Positions 22,675-34,351 of a stretch of 64,000 nt of DNA are shown piece after piece. The notes beneath the pieces are model-generated. The model saw only the letters and a program-made list of their open reading frames with translations, did no database searches and had not been told where the DNA came from. The DNA lies in the NCBI GenBank assembly GCA_025765615.1, contig JAIVFJ010000238.1:28458-92457 (forward strand), written 5' to 3'. The first letter of the stretch is position 1. Each line of letters opens with the position of its first letter. Made by a program: the position numbers and the translations under genes. The stretch comes from Zopfochytrium polystomum. Lineage: Eukaryota; Chytridiomycota; Chytridiomycetes; Chytridiales; Chytridiaceae.

Positions 22675-23620
22675 GGGAGGGAAAGGGGGGAGGAGAGTGG
22701 ACGGAAGGCGGGGTTTGGTGAACCCCCGTTCACACCCCCAACCCATGTCCCAGGGTTTGCTTTCTAGGGCTGTGTCGCCGATCCCTCGTTGAGTTTTTGT
22801 TGGATGCTTTCGGGTGTACCCGCGTGAACTTCCCCGCGGACCCATGTTTGTTTTTGTTTTTTTCCTCTTCCTTTCAGTTGGCTCGTCCGCCACTGCTTCT
22901 CAACATGTGTAAAACCGACAATGAAAACAAAACGAAACCTCTCCAAACCGAAAACTCGCTTTTTTCTTTTTCTTCTCTCTTCCGTGCGAGTTTCACGAGG
23001 GCAGACTACGGCCGCTGTTCCTTGGCAGAACACTTCGGCTGGCTTGTCTACTATCCATTCTTTAGAGATAATAATGTTTCTCAGGAACAGCGCGATTGTT
23101 CATTCTCGTTGCGTAAACCAATGCAGTTGCGTGTCTTGCTGCGGGCGTCGGGGACGAAACCGAGGTTGCTAAGCACGCACTCGCGCGCGCGCGGAGAGTG
23201 CGCCGCATTGTCTTGTGAAATAGAAAGGAATGATTAAAGCACCAAAAACCCCTAAGAAGAGAAGAGACGGCTGGCTCCTGATTGGACGGTGGAAAGCCCC
23301 ACGAGAAAAATGAAGAAAAAAATCATCAGAAATTCATTACATAAGAGATAAAAGAAACAAAGAAAACAAACAAGAAAAGGAAAATAAAACAAAAAGAGTG
23401 GGAATGAGTTGTTCCTGCGCGGAACAAGAGACGAAGACCAGCCCGATCAATCAACAAGAAAAGTCCGCACGCGCCGCCCGGTGCAAAAGCCACCCTCCTC
23501 CTCCTCCTCCTCCTCCTCCTCCTCCTCGTCCTCGTCCTCATCCTCCTCGCTTTGCCTCGCCCAGAACACCACTCCCACCAACCACCACCACCGCCACCCG
23601 CCTCCCGCAACCACCACCAT
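22675..23620. other. Intergenic with F5 promoter
   Basis: ACCCCTAA (23248-23255) and GATTGG (23280-23285) precede F5 as in the family; a CTC repeat (about 23492-23528) lies in its presumed leader. Confidence 0.5.
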
Positions 23621-23983
23621 ATGCACCCCTCCATCATCCTCGCCCCCACGAACGACGGCGCCAAGCGCTTCATCTCCGCCCTGGTCCATCGCGCATCGTC
23701 CCCATCTTCCAATTCCACCACAACAACCACCGACGACAGCAAAGACTTCAAGTACCAGGATCACGACGCAATCAAGGTGAAGGCAACTTGCACCGGCTCG
23801 TTCGACGCAACCCTCGTCGAGCTCACTCCGTTCGAACCTGACACCCGCCGCGCCGACGCTCAACCGTCCGACAGGCTCGCGCTGGCGGCAAAGTCGGCCG
23901 CCCAGCGGGAGAGGCTTCACAAACTCGTGAGCGGTGGCCGGGCGTCGGACAACGCCTGCGGCGTTGTCCGGCGCTTTCGTTAA
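23621..23983 (+). CDS. Diverged LAYGASDR-family protein F5
   Basis: Intronless, 120 residues. MHPSIILAPTNDGAKRFISALVHRAS aligns with the MHPNA...LAPTSDGVKRFMSALAYGAS start of F1/F2. The C-terminus SAAQRERLHKLVSGGRASDNA parallels SAAKRERFDRLMASLAYGASDRH, but the LAYGASDR core is lost in both places. The middle is acidic and threonine-rich. The promoter boxes ACCCCTAA and GATTGG upstream support membership. Start chosen by alignment; an open frame extends 23 codons further. Could be a member adapting to a new role or early decay without stops. A fragment with the same start occurs at about 30230. Confidence 0.65.
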   Translation: MHPSIILAPTNDGAKRFISALVHRASSPSSNSTTTTTDDSKDFKYQDHDAIKVKATCTGSFDATLVELTPFEPDTRRADAQPSDRLALAAKSAAQRERLHKLVSGGRASDNACGVVRRFR

Positions 23984-24563
23984 ACGAAACAAAGTGTGTC
24001 TCGGGCAAACGGCGGCACAGCAGAGCCGCTGTGGGCTTTGTCTGAAGGCTTCTAACTTGTAGCACGAGAAACGCTCTTTTTCTTGCCTCTTTAGCTGACT
24101 GGCCAAACACTTGTAGTTTACGCTCTGATACTTTATTTTCCTCCCCATACTGCTTCTTCCGACACGCTGCTTGTCAAGACAGCTTCAGTGCTTCTAGTTT
24201 ACTTTTTTTTTTTTTTTTGGTCATGGATTTCAAGCTTCTGCGATAGGTTTTGCCTCATCATTTTTTCTTGTGGAGCATCGCGGAGGCTGGCAACGAGTCG
24301 CCTCATCTGTGCTAAAACGCACCAAATACATCGATATCAAACAAACAAGCGGTGTTTCAGGGAGGATCGGGTCCGTTTGAGCAATCGGTCGGATCAAAAC
24401 ATTGAATCTATTGAATGAATGTGAAAACCTCAACCCTGGATAGGTTTGAAGAAAAGCCAAAAAAAAAAAAAAAAAAGACTACAGAATCTCCTCTTCAAAA
24501 AATGGCTCGATCGACTCTCACCATCCACCCTCCAGCCGTCCCCCACCCATCGGGTCGCCATAA
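23984..24563. other. Intergenic
   Basis: Poly-T at about 24204-24218 and poly-A at about 24459-24476; no supported gene. Confidence 0.5.
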
Positions 24564-25091
24564 TCACTTCTTCCTCCCGCCCGGCGCTTTCGCCGCCGCC
24601 TTCGCCTTCCCCGTCGGCGGTCGCGGCACGCTCTTCACCGCCGCAACCTTCCCCGCGGACCCCACCGCGCCCCGGTTCTTCGCGGGCAACTGGATCCCCC
24701 TCGCCCCGCCACCGCCGCCGCCGCCGGGCGGCGACGGCCTGCCGGTGGGCATAATCGCGCGGGCGACGGCGTCGGGCTGCGGGCGCGGCGGCGGCGGCGG
24801 CGGCAGCGGGCCGGTGGGCGGAGGCCCCGGCGGCGGCAGGTGCGGCGGCGGCGCGTCGATCGGGTGTGACGCGCGCACGAACAGAACGGCGCCGCTTTGC
24901 TGTTCCAGCCCGCGGTCGTGGCGGTACAGGAGTCCGAGCTCTGCGACCGCCGCCGCCGCCAGAATCGTGGCCAGCAGAAGCAGCTTTTGGATGCGCGCCG
25001 CCGCCGCCGCCGCCACCGCCCCCGAGCGGTGGTGGTGGGGTCCTTTGGTCTTGGTCGCTTTGACTTGGGCGTGGGAGGAGCGCGGGGGCAT
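24564..25091 (-). CDS. Single-helix Pro/Gly-rich protein G1
   Basis: Intronless, 175 residues. A basic N-terminal segment (about 30 residues) leads into AARIQKLLLLATILAAAAVAELGLLY, one predicted membrane helix or signal anchor. After it come a short charged stretch, SGAVLFVRASHPI, a proline-rich run, a glycine run, and a basic C-terminus (KVAAVKS, then KAKAAAKAPGGRKK). G2 at 26321-26869 shares the helix, the AGKVAAVKSxPRP block and the lysine tail. The upstream DNA of G1 and G2 is also similar (GGAGCGAGCACGAGACCT), so they arose by tandem duplication. TATA in sense near 25250. Type II membrane topology is an inference; function unknown. Confidence 0.65.
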   Translation of the reverse strand: MPPRSSHAQVKATKTKGPHHHRSGAVAAAAAARIQKLLLLATILAAAAVAELGLLYRHDRGLEQQSGAVLFVRASHPIDAPPPHLPPPGPPPTGPLPPPPPPRPQPDAVARAIMPTGRPSPPGGGGGGGARGIQLPAKNRGAVGSAGKVAAVKSVPRPPTGKAKAAAKAPGGRKK

Positions 25092-26320
25092 TGTTTCGTG
25101 GTGGGAAGCTTGAGCTTGGTGGGTGTTCTGTTCACCGGGTGGTGCAGAACTGTGAGAGAGGCTGGGAGGCTGTTGTTGTGATCGCGGGATGGAGGTGTGG
25201 GAGTTCTGGGGGTTTGTGGATGAGAGATGGGGGGAGAGAGCCGCCTCCTTTTATACTGCGTATCAAGGTCTGCACTGCAGTGGGTGCGAGAGGGGGAGGG
25301 AGAGAAGGCGAGAGACAGGAGGGAGCAAAGGAAGAAATGAATTTAACGAGACGGAGCGAGCACGAGACCTGGTTTTGATGGCGGGCCTTGCTGGAGAGGA
25401 ACGACACCTCAAGCCAAACGAGAGGAAGTGTCTTTCACATTCGCCAAAAACGCGACGGCCCTGTCTCGCCTCACTTATGCCAAAGAAGAACAAACTTGGA
25501 AACAGCTATTTCTTCCTGTACGCCACTCAAAACGTGCGGTCCAACGTTGTTTCCGTCAAACGGAATTCATCTCGCTTTGTCTCGCTCCTCTTTGTTTCAC
25601 CGCGATGCGGCGTGAATGAATCAACAGAAACTGACCTCTGACCCCGGCCAAGGAGAAGGGGCGCTGTCTTCCCGTTTGGTGTTTGGTGGGGGGCGCCAGA
25701 GCATCCCCACAGAAGCGTCACGAAAATCGGTGAACCACACAATCAATTGAAAGACAAAAGCGGAATTGAATGGTGGGTTTGAGGGTGAGGGTGTCTCGCC
25801 CACATACTTTTCCGTCACCAAACAGAGCGCCCAACACCACCACCGACCAACCCGCAACTGCTACTTCCCATCTCTTCACGGCTCCGAAAGGCTTACACAA
25901 AGAGACCGAGGGGAAGCCAGCGGTCTGCGGAGCATTGGCGTCCTCGGCTAACGACCCACCCCCATTAACCAAAACTTGCAGTTGCACGTTGACTTGATCT
26001 GCTGGTATACTTACCCCTTCCCGACATCAACCTTGTCTGAATTACTTCCAGAGGCAGCTCGATGCTTCTGGTAGCTTTGTTGATTTCATCAGTTTTCTTT
26101 GTGGATAACGCATCAAATACAATCAATATCAACGTAAAAGAGTTTGGAAGGGTTGAGTGCGTGTGCGTAAGTAGTTTGAATCAATAGAAATATATTGGTT
26201 GGAATTTTGAGAGCAGTACGTAACCGCAAACTGCATAGGGCAGACGAAAGAAAGGCTTTCTTCAAGGAGTGCACGACCGACCATCCGCACAACCCATCGT
26301 CCACCATCTCCCGCTCAGCA
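25092..26320. other. Intergenic between G1 and G2
   Basis: G1 promoter with conserved block near 25350; nothing else supported. Confidence 0.5.
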
Positions 26321-26869
26321 TCACTTTTTCTTCCCGCTCGACCCTTTCGCCGCCTTCACCTTCACCTGTGGTCGCGGCAGGCTCTTTACCGCCGCGACTT
26401 TCCCCGCCTTCGGCGCTCCCCCTTTGTTCGCGGGCGCCACGCCCCTCGCCACGCCTCCCGTTATGCCCCTCCCCCTGCTGCCGACGGCGGCCGCCCCGCC
26501 GCTCGAGGGAGGCGGAGGAGGCAGCGGTCCGGTGGGAGCAGGCCCGTTCGGCGGGCTGCCGCCAATTGTGTCGATCCAGATTATACGCGCGCCGCGCGTC
26601 GACGTCGGGCCCGCGGCCGTGCCGTCGGGCAGCGGAGCCGCAGGCCGGTTCGGGTTGGAGTTCAAGGCGTCCGGGTCCGGTCCGGCGATGGGCCACGGCC
26701 ATGCGTGCACGAAGAACGCGCTGCCGGCGCCTTTGCGGTCGAGGTAGAGGCAGAGGAGTTGCGTCGCCGCAGCCGCGATCACCGTCGCGAGCAGAAGAAG
26801 CTTTTGGATGCGCGCCGCGGAGGTGTGGGACCTGGTCGATTTGAGTTCAGTGGTGGTGCGAGGTTGCAT
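26321..26869 (-). CDS. Single-helix Pro/Gly-rich protein G2
   Basis: Intronless, 182 residues; paralogue of G1. Layout: a basic N-terminus with SAARIQKLLLLATVIAAAATQLL as the single helix at about 18-40, CLYLDRKGAGSAFFVHAWP, a Pro/Asn-rich part, RGARIIWIDTIGG, a proline run, Gly-rich spacer, then AGKVAAVKSLPRP and a lysine tail ending SGKKK. In G1 the equivalent of RIIWIDTIGG is gone. No catalytic motif. TATA in sense near 26997; a very long GA/CT tract lies upstream at 27051-27189. Confidence 0.65.
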   Translation of the reverse strand: MQPRTTTELKSTRSHTSAARIQKLLLLATVIAAAATQLLCLYLDRKGAGSAFFVHAWPWPIAGPDPDALNSNPNRPAAPLPDGTAAGPTSTRGARIIWIDTIGGSPPNGPAPTGPLPPPPPSSGGAAAVGSRGRGITGGVARGVAPANKGGAPKAGKVAAVKSLPRPQVKVKAAKGSSGKKK

Positions 26870-28296
<1,427 letters not shown>

Positions 28297-28557
28297 TCAG
28301 CGACCGGGTGTTTCGGGCACCAGGCGGTTGGTGGCGCCGTACGCGAGGCCATCAAAGAACCGCTGCACGCCCGACTTCTTGCTTGCCGAGGAGGTCGACG
28401 CGGACGACAGTCGTGACGATGATGACGTGGTTGATGACTGGGTGGCCGTTTTTGTGAGCTGCAGGTCGGAGGGGGACGGCTGGTTCTTGGCGGGAGCAAA
28501 CATTTTGTTCTTGGGGACCATGGCGGCGATGGCGGAGGGGGAGTTGTAGTGAACCAT
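28297..28557 (-). CDS. LAYGASDR single-repeat protein F6
   Basis: Intronless, 86 residues, paralogue of F3. MVHYNSPSAIAAMVPKNKMF start, Ser/Thr-rich linker, SASKKSGVQ and one repeat RFFDGLAYGATNRLVPETPGR. The tail is three residues longer than F3 because of an extra ETP. Divergent from F7 (810 bases between starts), mirroring F2/F3. Upstream in sense are AGCCCTAA (plus TTAGGGCT, 28721-28728) and GGTGAATCATAGCCCAATC (about 28799-28781). Function unknown. Confidence 0.83.
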   Translation of the reverse strand: MVHYNSPSAIAAMVPKNKMFAPAKNQPSPSDLQLTKTATQSSTTSSSSRLSSASTSSASKKSGVQRFFDGLAYGATNRLVPETPGR

Positions 28558-29168
28558 TGTGGTCGTTATGACGGGGCTGTGAAGGCTGCTGCAGGCGATG
28601 AAAGTTCTCTTGGGGGCGTGGTGGATCTGAGTGGAGGGGATTTGGTAAGCGATGGTTTTATCTCGGCCTTGATGAATATATATACTGTATACGGGAGGAG
28701 AGTTTGAACAGGGCGTTCGGTTAGGGCTTTCTTCTCGTTTTTTCTTGCGTGACGATTCAGTAGGTTGGGCCGCCGCCGTTGATTGGGCTATGATTCACCA
28801 CGCGCATACAGCAGGGGGCGTGCTTTGCGCCACCAGACTGGTGCGAGAAAAAGAACAAAAAAAAAAGAAAAAAAAAAAAAAAAAGAAAAGCAAAGGACGA
28901 ACAAACCGCACCTCGGAATCCGCACCAAACACTCCCCCCCTCTTTGCTTTTTCCTTCGCTTTCCATTTCTTTCCGCCCCAAATCTCCCAAATCTGCCTGT
29001 CGAGTGAGTGAGCGTTGAAAAAAAGAAAGAAAAGAAAAAAAGAAAAAAGAAAGAAAAAAGAAAAAAGGCTGAAAAAACCCTGCGCAAATTTTGTTTGTTT
29101 TGTTTTCTCCTTTGCCTGCAGGGCTCGGGACGAGGGCCCAAGAAAAAACCAAACCAAACAAGAAAAAA

Positions 29169-29223
29169 AGCCCTAACGGGCCTTCTCATTGGGCCAACGA
29201 GCCTCGCTGCCCCAATATAAAAA
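29169..29223 (+). promoter_or_regulatory. F7 promoter
   Basis: AGCCCTAA (29169-29176), CATTGG (29187-29192) and AATATAAAAATGG (29214-29226), about 140 bases before the ATG. Confidence 0.65.
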
Positions 29224-29366
29224 TGGCAGAGGGCGGTGTAACGCCTTCAACAAACCAGTCAACCAACTAGCCTACCTTCCCACAAACAAATAACTCCAGC
29301 CTCTCGGCCTCATTCCCTGCCCTCCCGAAAGCCTCCCTCTTCTCCAAAGTACAGACCCAAGTTAAC

Positions 29367-29858
29367 ATGCACCCCAACGCAAACGCCACTGCTCCCCTCG
29401 CCCCGACCAGCGACGGTGTCAAGCGCTTCATGTCTGCCCTCGCCTACGGCGCCTCCGACCGCCACATCAAGATGACCACAACAACCAAGGACATCACCGC
29501 GGCCACAGCCTCCTCCTCTGCTTCCACCACGTCGACTACCCCAGAGCCCACGACCCCGACCGCTTCGGTCGCCCGCTCGACCACGTCGTCATCGAAGAAG
29601 TCCACCAAGACCAAGGTTGCGCTCCGCCGGCTCGCCGAGAGCCTCGCGTACGGCGCTTCCGACAGGCACATCAAGCTGTCACCCGCCATGGCGCCGGTCG
29701 AGGAGGACGAGAGCGTGGACGCGAACGGCGAGACGGCGACCGCGCCGTCGGTGTCCGACGGGTCCGAGGCGTCTGCGGCGAAGCGGGAGCGGTTCGACCG
29801 CCTGATGGCCAGCCTCGCGTACGGCGCGTCGGACCGCCACATTCGCCCCATCCGCTGA
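29367..29858 (+). CDS. LAYGASDR triple-repeat protein F7
   Basis: Intronless, 163 residues. MHPNANATAPLAPTSDGVKR, repeats FMSALAYGASDRHIKM, LAESLAYGASDRHIKL and LMASLAYGASDRHIRPIR; Thr/Ser/Pro-rich first linker, basic KKSTKTKVALRR, acidic second linker. Closest to F8 and, in the opposite arm, F1/F2. The 3' element lies at 30033-30055. Leader contains CTCTCGGCCTCATTC. Function unknown; no targeting signal. Confidence 0.85.
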   Translation: MHPNANATAPLAPTSDGVKRFMSALAYGASDRHIKMTTTTKDITAATASSSASTTSTTPEPTTPTASVARSTTSSSKKSTKTKVALRRLAESLAYGASDRHIKLSPAMAPVEEDESVDANGETATAPSVSDGSEASAAKRERFDRLMASLAYGASDRHIRPIR

Positions 29859-30224
29859 AACGCAATTTGTTCTCGCGTCGCTTCATTTCGCGTCTTCCCT
29901 TTTTGTTTGGTTGTTGGCACTCCAGCCCGCGCTGACTGCCCCCCATTGTCTTACGTTTGTTGGTTTTTCTCTCTCTCTTTCTTTGCTGGCTTCCTGTTGC
30001 GGAGATTTTCCTCCATGGCCTTACTTGCCGAACGACGCAGCCCATCTCATATTTAAAAAAAGAATGAAAATACATACAATCTAAGTCACTCCCCATCAAG
30101 AAGTCAAAGTGTTTACTCCCGAGTTGCGTTCGAATCGCAGGAGGAGAGGATCGAAGGAATGATACCGCAGTTCCGAAGAGCGCTGGAAGTCTTTACGAGT
30201 CGGCTGACTTTGGCGCAGCACCCA

Positions 30225-30320
30225 AGGTGCGCCTACAACCGCCCCCCTGCATAATCCTCCACAACACTGTCAAAAGCTTCATCTCCGCCCTAGTCCATCA
30301 TACGTTGTTCAGAGGTTCCC
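30225..30320 (+). pseudogene. Relic resembling the 5' end of F5
   Basis: CIILHNTVKSFISALVHH corresponds to the F5 N-terminus SIILAPTNDGAKRFISALVHR, and the DNA matches (AGCTTCATCTCCGCCCTAGTCCAT). It has no usable ATG and the frame degrades after about 30 codons. It sits between F7 and F8 where a single-repeat gene is missing. Confidence 0.6.
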
Positions 30321-30454
30321 CTCATCCTCACCACCAATATGACCGCCACCACCCTTTTGGCCTGGTCGAAAACTGGCTGGTTTGCGGGCGCTCGCTCTTT
30401 CTGATGACCAGGCGAGCGGTGGGGCTTGCTTCTCATCTTCTCGGAGTAGTTTTG

Positions 30455-30495
30455 GCGAATGGATGAGCCACCGCAGCTGATTGGGCCATGAATCA
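30455..30495 (-). promoter_or_regulatory. Orphan promoter block between F7 and F8
   Basis: In sense (minus): GATTCATGGCCCAATC followed by GCGGTGGCTCATCC, the block seen at 9060, 10727 and upstream of F6. No single-repeat gene lies downstream on the minus strand, so it marks a lost partner of F8. Confidence 0.6.
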
Positions 30496-30764
30496 CCCGC
30501 TGGTGACAGTTTCCGCCCAGCGAGCACGCGCCACGGACTCGTGCGTGCCGGCCTGTGCGGAACAATGAAGATTGGACGCCCAATAAGAAAGAACAAAGAA
30601 GAAAGAACACAAGCAAGCAAGCCTTACATCATCATCATGTTCGCGATTTCAATATTTTTTTTTTCTTACGGGCGCAAGAAACCTTTCTTTCTTGCTAAAG
30701 AAAGTGCGAGCACGAATTGGAAAGAGACAATCCTTTGCCTCCCACAAAAGAAAAAAAGGAAAAA

Positions 30765-30786
30765 AGCCCTAACCGCGCCTGATTGG
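30765..30786 (+). promoter_or_regulatory. F8 promoter boxes
   Basis: AGCCCTAA (30765-30772) then GATTGG (30781-30786); the following TTTTTAAAAGG and ACATAAAAAGC are TATA candidates. Near-identical to the F1 promoter. Confidence 0.6.
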
Positions 30787-30959
30787 GCATCCTTTTTAAA
30801 AGGTGTCTCCTTGCCTTCTTCATTCCTCCCACATAAAAAGCTTGCCCTCAGAAAACGTTACCCTCAGTCAACACCCTTCATTCTCCAGCAACATCTCCAG
30901 CCTCTCGGCCTCATTCGCTCTACCCATCTTGAAGCCCCTTTCTCCAAACCCCAGTAAAA

Positions 30960-31481
30960 ATGTACCCCAACGCCACCGCCGCTACTCCCCTCGCCCCGAC
31001 CAGCGACGGTATCAAGCGCTTCATGTCCGCCCTCGCCTACGGCGCCTCAGACCGCCACATCAAGATGACCACAACAACCAAGGACGCCACCGCGGCCCCG
31101 GCCTCATCGCCCGCTTCCACCACCGTGACTACTCCGGAGCCCACGACCCCGACCACCACCACCACCGCCACGCCCTCGGTCGCCCGCTCGACCACGTCGT
31201 CGTCCAAGAAGTCCACAAAGACCAAGGTTGCCCTCCGTCGTCTCGCCGAGAGCCTCGCCTACGGCGCGTCCGACAGGTACATCAAGCTGTCGCCGGCCGA
31301 GGCGCCGGTCGAGGATGACGAGGAGAACGCTGCGGTGGCGGACGCGAACGGCGAAACGACGACCGCGCCGTCGGTGTCCGAGGCGTCAGAGGCGTCTGCG
31401 GCGAAGCGGGAGCGGTTCGACCGCCTGATGGCCAGCCTCTCATACGGCGCGTCGGACCGCCACATTCGCCCCATCCGCTGA
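30960..31481 (+). CDS. LAYGASDR triple-repeat protein F8
   Basis: Intronless, 173 residues, the longest of the four. MYPNATAATPLAPTSDGIKR (H to Y at residue 2), repeats FMSALAYGASDRHIKM, LAESLAYGASDRYIKL and LMASLSYGASDRHIRPIR, with the only changes in the cores being H to Y and A to S. Linker 1 is expanded by threonines. The leader closely resembles that of F1 (CTTGCCCTCAGAAAACGTTACC). The 3' element is at 31671-31693. Function unknown. Confidence 0.85.
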   Translation: MYPNATAATPLAPTSDGIKRFMSALAYGASDRHIKMTTTTKDATAAPASSPASTTVTTPEPTTPTTTTTATPSVARSTTSSSKKSTKTKVALRRLAESLAYGASDRYIKLSPAEAPVEDDEENAAVADANGETTTAPSVSEASEASAAKRERFDRLMASLSYGASDRHIRPIR

Positions 31482-32136
31482 AACCGCTCTGCACTCTGGC
31501 GTCGCTGCTTCATTTCGCTTCTTCCTTTGTTTGTTTTAGTTGTTGGCTCTGTAGCCCGCGCTGGCTGCCCCCTCTTTGCTTTATGTATTTCTCTTCCATT
31601 GCTTTCTTCTCTCTCTTTTGCGGAGATTGTTTCCCTTCGTAGGCAGCTTTCCTCCATTTCCTTGCTCGAGCGACGCAGCCCACCTCATATTTAAAACTCC
31701 CGAAAATAAATGCAATCCAAGTCAGTGTCTGATTGCCGTAACTGATATGTGGTCGAGCAGGCTCCAAACTGCCCCATTAGCCGATTTCTTCTTTCTCCTC
31801 ACCTCGTCGACTGTTCTTTAGGAAGTCACATGGGAATAAGTAAAAAGCCCGGGAAAGGTTGTTAAGTCGACGCCTGTTAGACGGTTTTCCTAACGCGGTG
31901 CGTGGCCTATTGTCGGCGGCGGCGGCTTTGACGTTTCAGCGGCCGACTCAAAGCAAGCACGCGCCGGGCGGAAGAGATCCACCGCAAGGGAATGCAAGGC
32001 AAGAAAAACAGATACGTGCACTTTTGAAAACAGCAACCGACCATTCCGTTTTTCACAAGACTTGGCTCTCGAAAATCTAGTAGAAAAGCCCAACTCCCCC
32101 ACCCCCCCAACGCTTTGCTTCTTGCTTAAACCCTTT
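31482..32136. other. Intergenic, F8 3' flank
   Basis: Conserved 3' element at 31671-31693; no gene supported. Confidence 0.5.
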
Positions 32137-32300
32137 ATGAAAGCCATACACCTCACCACCACCTACTCGCCCCGACCGCCGACGGCGCAAAGCGCATCCT
32201 TGCGGCACCGGGCGCCGCTTCAAATCGCACCACCAGAACACTCGCCGCCGCCTCCACACACCATCCACGACGCTCGCGAACATTAACGGCAGCCGTGAGC
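32137..32300 (+). pseudogene. Relic of a LAYGASDR-family 5' end
   Basis: From 32166 the frame reads LAPTADGAKRILAAPGAASNR, the family LAPTSDGVKRFMSALAYGAS block in decayed form. The expected start just upstream is ATA (32146) in a frame shifted by one base. No downstream repeats remain. Confidence 0.6.
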
Positions 32301-32744
32301 CGTCAGTGGGAAGCACGGGCCAGAGAAAAAATGACATCAAGACGCATTGCACCAGACCACTACCTCCCCTTCAGTCCTGCCGAGGAAACATAATCTCGGC
32401 TTTGTGTTGCACTTCGTTTGATGTATTTCCATCCGGTACCCCTCGCCGCCCTGCACATGTTTAGCAAAAATCATTCTGCTTTGACTAGAGTCGATCTCCA
32501 ATGATCTGGATGGGATTAATAGTTTGCGTTCGGCTTTGAGGTGCCGGCCTTGACGAAGCAGCGGACACCGCCAATACTGGCACACAGTACCGAATCCTCA
32601 CCCAGTGTCGGACGAGACACAAAAACCATTCGCGATCCATCTGCTGACTGCGAAAGCACCAACGATCGATTGTCAGGTTCGCGATTGTTGTCTCCAAAAG
32701 AAAAGGAATTAGAGTAAGCACCAATTATCACGATGCGAAAGAAA

Positions 32745-33455
32745 GAAGTTGACTGGACCAACGAACCACCGGACTCCGGACCCTCTCCGGGACGATGACG
32801 ACTGGGATGGACCTTTCGCTGGGCACAAGACCTGGCACGACCTTTTCGACACGGCTGCTTGGGTGGTCACTGGCCCCACGATGCGCACGTGCACTTTCGC
32901 CCTCCTGCTCCGCCTCCGTGCTGGACTTTCGACGATTTCTATCCCCAAGGCGGGACCCGCGGGATAATGCGTCTGACAATTCCTGAGAGTGGACGATGTG
33001 CAGTACGCAGTGTGGAGTTCAGGGGAACCCGCTTATCGTCAGATCGTCCACCAGTGCTGTGGCCACGTGAAGTCGTCCGATTGCCAGGACCCGCGCTGAG
33101 TCGGTCTGCGCTGACAAACGCGATCGCTCCATGACTGCACCTGCGCTGCGCTGCGGTTGCAGACTGATCCGGGCTGCTGCGAGCCTTACAGTTGGCCAGC
33201 GCAACCAAAGGATGTCAACGACGATGCCGTTGGACGCGGGGGAAATAAAAAGGAAATGTAACAATGCAAAAGAAAGAAGTTGCTGGTCCCTCAACCCGGG
33301 TGGAGGAACATCTGGCGCCCAACTCGGACCGGCGCGTCCCCAGACCGCCCCGTGCTGTGCCTTTTCCCTGCTCTGTTGTCCAGCCTCGGGCGGGTACGGC
33401 AGCTATTCAAGACCCGTGGCCAGATGGGACTGAGAGACCGTCGTACGGTGTTTAA
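32745..33455 (-). repeat. Dispersed repeat R1, copy 3 (inverted, internally deleted)
   Basis: Reverse complement matches both ends of copy 2 but lacks what corresponds to about 18573-19014: CAGTCCCATCTGGCCA is followed directly by CGGGTCTTGAATAGCTGCCG. The same FDDFY/LTIPE coding trace is readable on the plus strand (about 32890-33060). Confidence 0.78.
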
Positions 33456-34351
33456 CGCTGTGCACTATCTTCGCCTCAGCGTCGACCGTTTTGTGGCGCC
33501 CCGGAAGGCACCTCACGAAGCGCCTGCAGCTCCTCTCAAATGACAAATGCTGCGGCAGCGGGCGCAAGCGGCAAGCCGGTTACGATGCAGCCCATCTCAT
33601 ATTTAATCTCATATTTAGAAAATTGAAAATGGACTATAAAACTGCTTGACCTCCTCGCTTCGTTCTCACCACGGCTGGCTTGTCGTTCATAAAAGACAGT
33701 TGAAATGTCACTGGCAACCACTCCGGGTCCCCAATTCCTCCATTACACTGCCACGACTAGCACGGCGCTGACGATCGCCGTGATCCGTTATACCTGCGCT
33801 TCCTCTGATTCGATCCAAGTGTCGTCCATCGTTCGCAGTGTCTCCTCCGACGGCCAGACGGGTCGGGGAAGGAGGCGGTGCGCATGCGGCGCGTGGGGGC
33901 GCAGCCCAGCGGCACCGAGTTTGTCTCCTCACCATTGTTGTGCAATAAAAATGACGCCGTCCTGGGACCGTTCTTTTTTCGGTCGTGTTTGCCCTCCAAA
34001 ACCGTCTTCCAGCTTCCTGTCGTTGAAAGTTTCTTGTTTGCCTTTCGAAGGAGGCTTTCCGCACAAAAAAAGACGAAGCAAAAGGAAATATCCGAAAAAG
34101 CAGCAAGCCGCAAACAAAAACACGTCAAAAATCACGGAGAAATGCACCATATGCAGAAAAAAAGCCCTAGTCCCGATTTTCATTGGACAGCCCTGAACCG
34201 CATCTCGCTCCCGCATAAATGCGCTTCCACCCACCCCTTTCCCCCGACTTCCTCCCTGCCGCCTTCCAACGACTACCACTCTGCTTAGCCTAAAGGATTC
34301 AAAATTTATCCCATCATCACATAGCCCCTCTCCAACTCCCAAAACCCAAAC
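33456..34351. other. Intergenic with orphan 3' element and F9 promoter
   Basis: CGATGCAGCCCATCTCATAT (33583-33605, with a partial second copy) is the triple-repeat 3' element with no gene before it. AGCCCTAG (34163-34170) and CATTGG (34181-34186) form the F9 promoter. No other gene. Confidence 0.6.

Noticed and set aside
24446..25113. Plus-strand open frames opposite G1
   Set aside because: They are Pro/Arg/Gly-rich shadows of the minus-strand gene, which has a membrane helix and a paralogue.
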